Shown: positions 43,583 through 46,650 of the stretch, piece by piece
Layout: each line of letters begins with the position of its first letter
Numbering within the stretch: the stretch's first letter is position 1
NCBI GenBank assembly: GCA_027450045.1
Contig: DAIDKM010000020.1
Coordinates: 1-46,650, forward strand
DNA from: Paludibacter sp.
Lineage (GTDB): Bacteria > Bacteroidota > Bacteroidia > Bacteroidales > Paludibacteraceae
Direction of reading: 5' to 3'
DNA: 46,650 nt
Translations under genes and position numbers: made by a program
The notes under the pieces: model-generated
What the model was told of the DNA's origin: nothing
The model's input: the letters and a program-made list of their open reading frames with translations, nothing else
Databases searched by the model: none

Positions 43583-45421
43583 GTGAATAGTTTCCTGAAA
43601 ATTCTCAAACGATTTATTCCTCCGTATAAAAAATACGTTATTGGCAGTGTATCCAGTAATGTTTTGTCAACTTTGTTCAGCCTTTTCTCGTTTGGCGCTA
43701 TCATTCCCATTTTACAAATCCTTTTTGGTATTCAAACAGCCACATATACCTATCATGTATGGACGTGGAGTAGTTCGTTGGGAGATATCACGTCAGCCTG
43801 GAAGAACAATATTTTTTGGTATCTGACGAATACCATTCATGAGCATGGCGCCATTTTGACACTGGCATTTCTTGGTATTTTCTTAGTCACAACTACTTTT
43901 TTCAAAACCGGGTTTTCTTTTTTAGCTGATTATTTTATAGTGCCTATTCGGACGGGTGTTTTGCGCGATTTACGACGCGATATTTATGCCAAAGTATTAA
44001 GTTTGCCGTTGGCTTTTTTTACGGAAGAACGCAAAGGCGATATCATTTCGCGTATGACCGGTGATGTTGGGGAAATTGAAAACTCGGTGATCAGTTCACT
44101 TGATATGGTGTTCAAAAACCCAATTGTAATCTTGGTTTATGTAATTACTTTGTTTGCTATTAGTTGGCAATTGTCTTTGTTTGTTATGGTGCTATTGCCA
44201 GTAAGTGGCTATTTAATCGGGTTAGTAGGTAAAAAACTCAAAGCTAAATCCTTGTTGGGACAGCAACAATTGGGACAATTGTTGATACGAATCGAAGAAA
44301 CGTTAGGGGGCTTGCGAATAATTAAAGCTTTCAATGCGGAAGACAAAATGAAAGAGAGTTTTTCACAAGTCAATGAACAATTACGTCGTACGTTTTCACG
44401 CTTAAATACCCGTTATTTATTGGCGCATCCGATGAGTGAATTTTTGGGAACAATGGTAATTGCTATTTTATTATGGTTTGGAGGCATGTTGATCATTACC
44501 CATCACAGTAGCATCACAGCGCCGACATTTATTTATTACCTCATTATTTTTTATAGCATCATTAATCCGGCCAAAAACTTGTCGAAGGCAGCTTATAGCA
44601 TCCAAAAAGGGTTAGCTTCATTAGAGCGGATTGATAAGATTTTGCAAGCAGAAAACCCGTTAACGATCATTGAACACCCACATTCGCTACCTGCTTTTCA
44701 TGATAAAATCGAATATCGGAAAGTGTGGTTCAAATATCAAAATGAATGGGTGTTGCGCGATATTGATTTGGCAGTGGAACATGGGAAAATGATTGCCATT
44801 GTGGGTCAATCAGGTTCCGGGAAATCGACTATGGCTGATTTGTTACCTCGTTTTTACGATGTGGATCAAGGGGAAATCCTTATTGATGGTGTGAACGTGA
44901 AAGATGTCGAGTTACATCCGTTGCGCTCTTTAATGGGTTATGTGAATCAAGAACCTATTTTGTTTAATGACACCTTTTTGAATAATATTGCTTTTGGCGT
45001 GGATAATGCTACATTGGAGCAAGTGATAGAGGCCGCAAAAATAGCCAATGCGCATGACTTTATTTTAGCTTCGGAGCAAGGCTATGAAACCCGAATCGGT
45101 GACAGGGGCACTAAACTGTCGGGTGGACAAAAACAACGCATCAGCATAGCACGAGCTGTGTTGAAAAATCCGCCAATTTTGGTGTTGGATGAGGCAACTT
45201 CGTCGCTCGACACTGAATCGGAACGACTTGTTCAGGATGCCATTGATCAGTTGATGAAGAATCGGACTTCCATTGTGATTGCACACCGTCTATCGACTAT
45301 TAAGCGGGCTGATGAAATTTGCGTATTGCACGAAGGTCGTATCGTGGAACGCGGGAAACACGAAGAGTTGTTGGCGCTCAATGGTTATTACAAGCGGTTG
45401 TACGACATGCAATCGTTTTAA
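43583..45421 (+). CDS. ABC exporter, MsbA/lipid-flippase type half-transporter
   Basis: The 612-residue protein has a six-helix transmembrane domain (to about residue 350) and an ATPase domain with Walker A VGQSGSGKST (408-417), signature LSGGQ (512-516), Walker B ILVLDEATS (532-540) and the switch His in IAHRLS. It would work as a homodimer and export lipid, lipid A or another hydrophobic compound. The start is the GTG at 43583-43585, 43 bp after purB, so it may share the kdsB-purB transcript. Presence next to kdsB suggests, but does not prove, an LPS role. Confidence 0.92.
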   Translation: MNSFLKILKRFIPPYKKYVIGSVSSNVLSTLFSLFSFGAIIPILQILFGIQTATYTYHVWTWSSSLGDITSAWKNNIFWYLTNTIHEHGAILTLAFLGIFLVTTTFFKTGFSFLADYFIVPIRTGVLRDLRRDIYAKVLSLPLAFFTEERKGDIISRMTGDVGEIENSVISSLDMVFKNPIVILVYVITLFAISWQLSLFVMVLLPVSGYLIGLVGKKLKAKSLLGQQQLGQLLIRIEETLGGLRIIKAFNAEDKMKESFSQVNEQLRRTFSRLNTRYLLAHPMSEFLGTMVIAILLWFGGMLIITHHSSITAPTFIYYLIIFYSIINPAKNLSKAAYSIQKGLASLERIDKILQAENPLTIIEHPHSLPAFHDKIEYRKVWFKYQNEWVLRDIDLAVEHGKMIAIVGQSGSGKSTMADLLPRFYDVDQGEILIDGVNVKDVELHPLRSLMGYVNQEPILFNDTFLNNIAFGVDNATLEQVIEAAKIANAHDFILASEQGYETRIGDRGTKLSGGQKQRISIARAVLKNPPILVLDEATSSLDTESERLVQDAIDQLMKNRTSIVIAHRLSTIKRADEICVLHEGRIVERGKHEELLALNGYYKRLYDMQSF

Positions 45422-45594
45422 CAAGGGCTGTAAATCATTAAAAATATGGAAGTTGCGGGAATGTGAGAAGTTAAAGGAAGAAACCCGAAATTGACTATTA
45501 ATTAGCGATGAGCCAATTAGCTGATTTAATCATCACATTTTCAAATTGACTGATTCTGTTAGTCTCACCTATTTGAACTTTATCCTTCATCAAA

Positions 45595-46410
45595 TTAGTC
45601 GATCCCATCGACCTGTGGTTTATCTTCTATGTCAGTCAATTCATCGTGCAGACTGTTTATCTCATCAGGGAGAATCTCTTCTATTTCAGCCGTTTCGTTT
45701 GTAGGCAAGGAAGACTCGTCATCAATAGGTTGTGAGGCGTTTTGTTCTTCTACCGCTTGTGTTGTGCAATGAAAAATACGGCCGGGAAATAATTCCACCC
45801 ATCGAATATTGTGAGTGGCAACAATAACCGTTGTGCCAGCTTGGTGAATTTCATGCAACAAAGCCATGAGTTTTTCCCCGGTTTCACTATCCACGTTACC
45901 GGTAGGTTCGTCAGCCAAGATCAGTTCGGGTGAATTGAGAAGCGCTCTTGCAATGACAACGCGTTGTTGTTCGCCTCCTGAAAGTTGATGAGGGAATTTA
46001 TTCTTTGCATGTTCCATCCCCACTTGTTGCAACACTTCGATCACTTGAGCTGCTATCTCTTGTTTGTTTTTCCATCCGGTGGCCTTGAGCACAAACACAA
46101 GGTTGTTGTACACCGATCGATCGGCAAGTAGTTGGAAATCTTGAAAAATAATGCCTATTTTCCGTCGTAGTAAAGGAATTTGTCGCCGCTTGATTTTGCG
46201 AAGATCGTAGTCGAAAATATGTGCCGTTCCTGTTTTGATAGGGATTTCTACGTATAATGATTTTAAAAGTGAACTCTTTCCGCTGCCTACCTTTCCCAAA
46301 AGATAGACAAATTCACCTTGTGTAATGTTCCACTGAACGTGTTGAAGAATCACTGATTCTCCTTGACAAATGTCAACGTCAAGATAACGTATCAAATAGT
46401 TTTCTTCCAT
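45595..46410 (-). CDS. ftsE: Cell-division ATP-binding protein FtsE, with acidic C-terminal tail
   Basis: The 271-residue ATPase has Walker [10 protein letters not shown] (39-47), LSGGE (143-147), Walker [13 protein letters not shown] (163-174) and His200. Segments [24 protein letters not shown] match FtsE, which together with FtsX controls peptidoglycan hydrolases at the septum. The last ~52 residues are an acidic tail (18 Asp/Glu) not seen in the usual ~225-residue proteins. A -7 box TAACTTTG at 46540-46547 on the minus strand may be its promoter. ftsX is not adjacent in the window; a LolD-like lipoprotein exporter is the main alternative. Confidence 0.8.
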   Translation of the reverse strand: MEENYLIRYLDVDICQGESVILQHVQWNITQGEFVYLLGKVGSGKSSLLKSLYVEIPIKTGTAHIFDYDLRKIKRRQIPLLRRKIGIIFQDFQLLADRSVYNNLVFVLKATGWKNKQEIAAQVIEVLQQVGMEHAKNKFPHQLSGGEQQRVVIARALLNSPELILADEPTGNVDSETGEKLMALLHEIHQAGTTVIVATHNIRWVELFPGRIFHCTTQAVEEQNASQPIDDESSLPTNETAEIEEILPDEINSLHDELTDIEDKPQVDGID

Positions 46411-46610
46411 AAGAATTTTGGCTGACGATTTCTATTATGTTTCTTTATTCAATTGACTATTAACGAATTGATTCGTATTCAAGAGTCGGTATTAGCCAAA
46501 TTGTGATAGATAGCAGTGTTTGTTCTATCCAACGCGGTACAAAGTTACACTATTTTTGCTACAATCGTCAGCGGGGTTGAGTCATGACCAGGGAAAACGC
46601 TTTTAAGATT

Positions 46611-46640
46611 TTGTGGGATATAAGAAATGCAGTATCTTTG
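46611..46640 (+). promoter_or_regulatory. Promoter pointing out of the window
   Basis: TTG, exactly 19 bp, TATCTTTG on the plus strand. It would drive a gene starting beyond the right edge. Confidence 0.7.
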
Positions 46641-46650
46641 AATAGTCATT

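Overview
This window looks like chromosomal DNA of a Bacteroidota bacterium, most likely of the order Bacteroidales. Three observations support this. Several gene starts are preceded by the Bacteroidota promoter pattern TTG, 19-20 bp, TAnnTTTG. The gene content is typical of the group: a TonB-dependent receptor, an ECF sigma factor with a membrane-protein partner, YceI/porin/Rrf2 genes, KdsB, and a classical menaquinone pathway with MenI. Start regions are A/T-rich with no clear Shine-Dalgarno sequences. The genus cannot be fixed from sequence reading alone.

Layout. 1-1.6 kb: small minus-strand operon (cupin, ferredoxin, DUF488) behind a promoter preceded by paired dyad sites. 1.6-9.3 kb: minus-strand drug-efflux operon of YbhFSR type (TetR, TolC, HlyD lipoprotein, two ATPases, two ABC-2 permeases). 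A four-helix-bundle gene flanked by heptamer repeats sits inside it, and a TetR operator-like palindrome lies at its start. 9.3-10.5 kb: gene-poor, dominated by a 21-bp tandem array. 10.3-12.4 kb: ECF sigma, 4-TM membrane protein and secreted esterase, ending in a terminator. 12.8-15.4 kb: a small membrane protein and a TonB-dependent receptor. 15.9-16.75 kb: a glycosyltransferase. 16.8-21.7 kb: AlaX-like editing protein, panD, panC, pyrH, a phosphoesterase and a nucleoside permease. 21.7-28.1 kb: menaquinone operon menI-menF-menD-menB-menC/menE, the last a single fused protein. 28.2-28.7 kb: an 11-bp phased repeat array that switches orientation, then tRNA-Ser(GCU).

28.8-36.8 kb: mostly plus-strand housekeeping genes (mltG, paaK-type ligase with ACT partner, rplY, pth, ribD, an M20 deacylase), plus a minus-strand YgjP-like metallopeptidase and a Lys-rich exported protein. 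37.1-40.5 kb: minus-strand YceI-porin-YceI-Rrf2 group. 40.8-45.4 kb: HAD protein, kdsB, purB and an MsbA-type exporter on the plus strand. 45.6-46.4 kb: an FtsE-type ATPase on the minus strand. The window ends with a promoter pointing out of it.

The genes are mainly housekeeping. The less ordinary items are the three short-period repeat arrays (7, 11 and 21 bp), the repeat-flanked four-helix-bundle cassette that appears to have remodelled its operon, the MenC-MenE fusion, and the putative operators. I did not find convincing evidence of a new defence, biosynthetic or mobile system. The 11-bp array at 28246-28454 and the cassette at 5670-6357 are the best candidates for undescribed elements.
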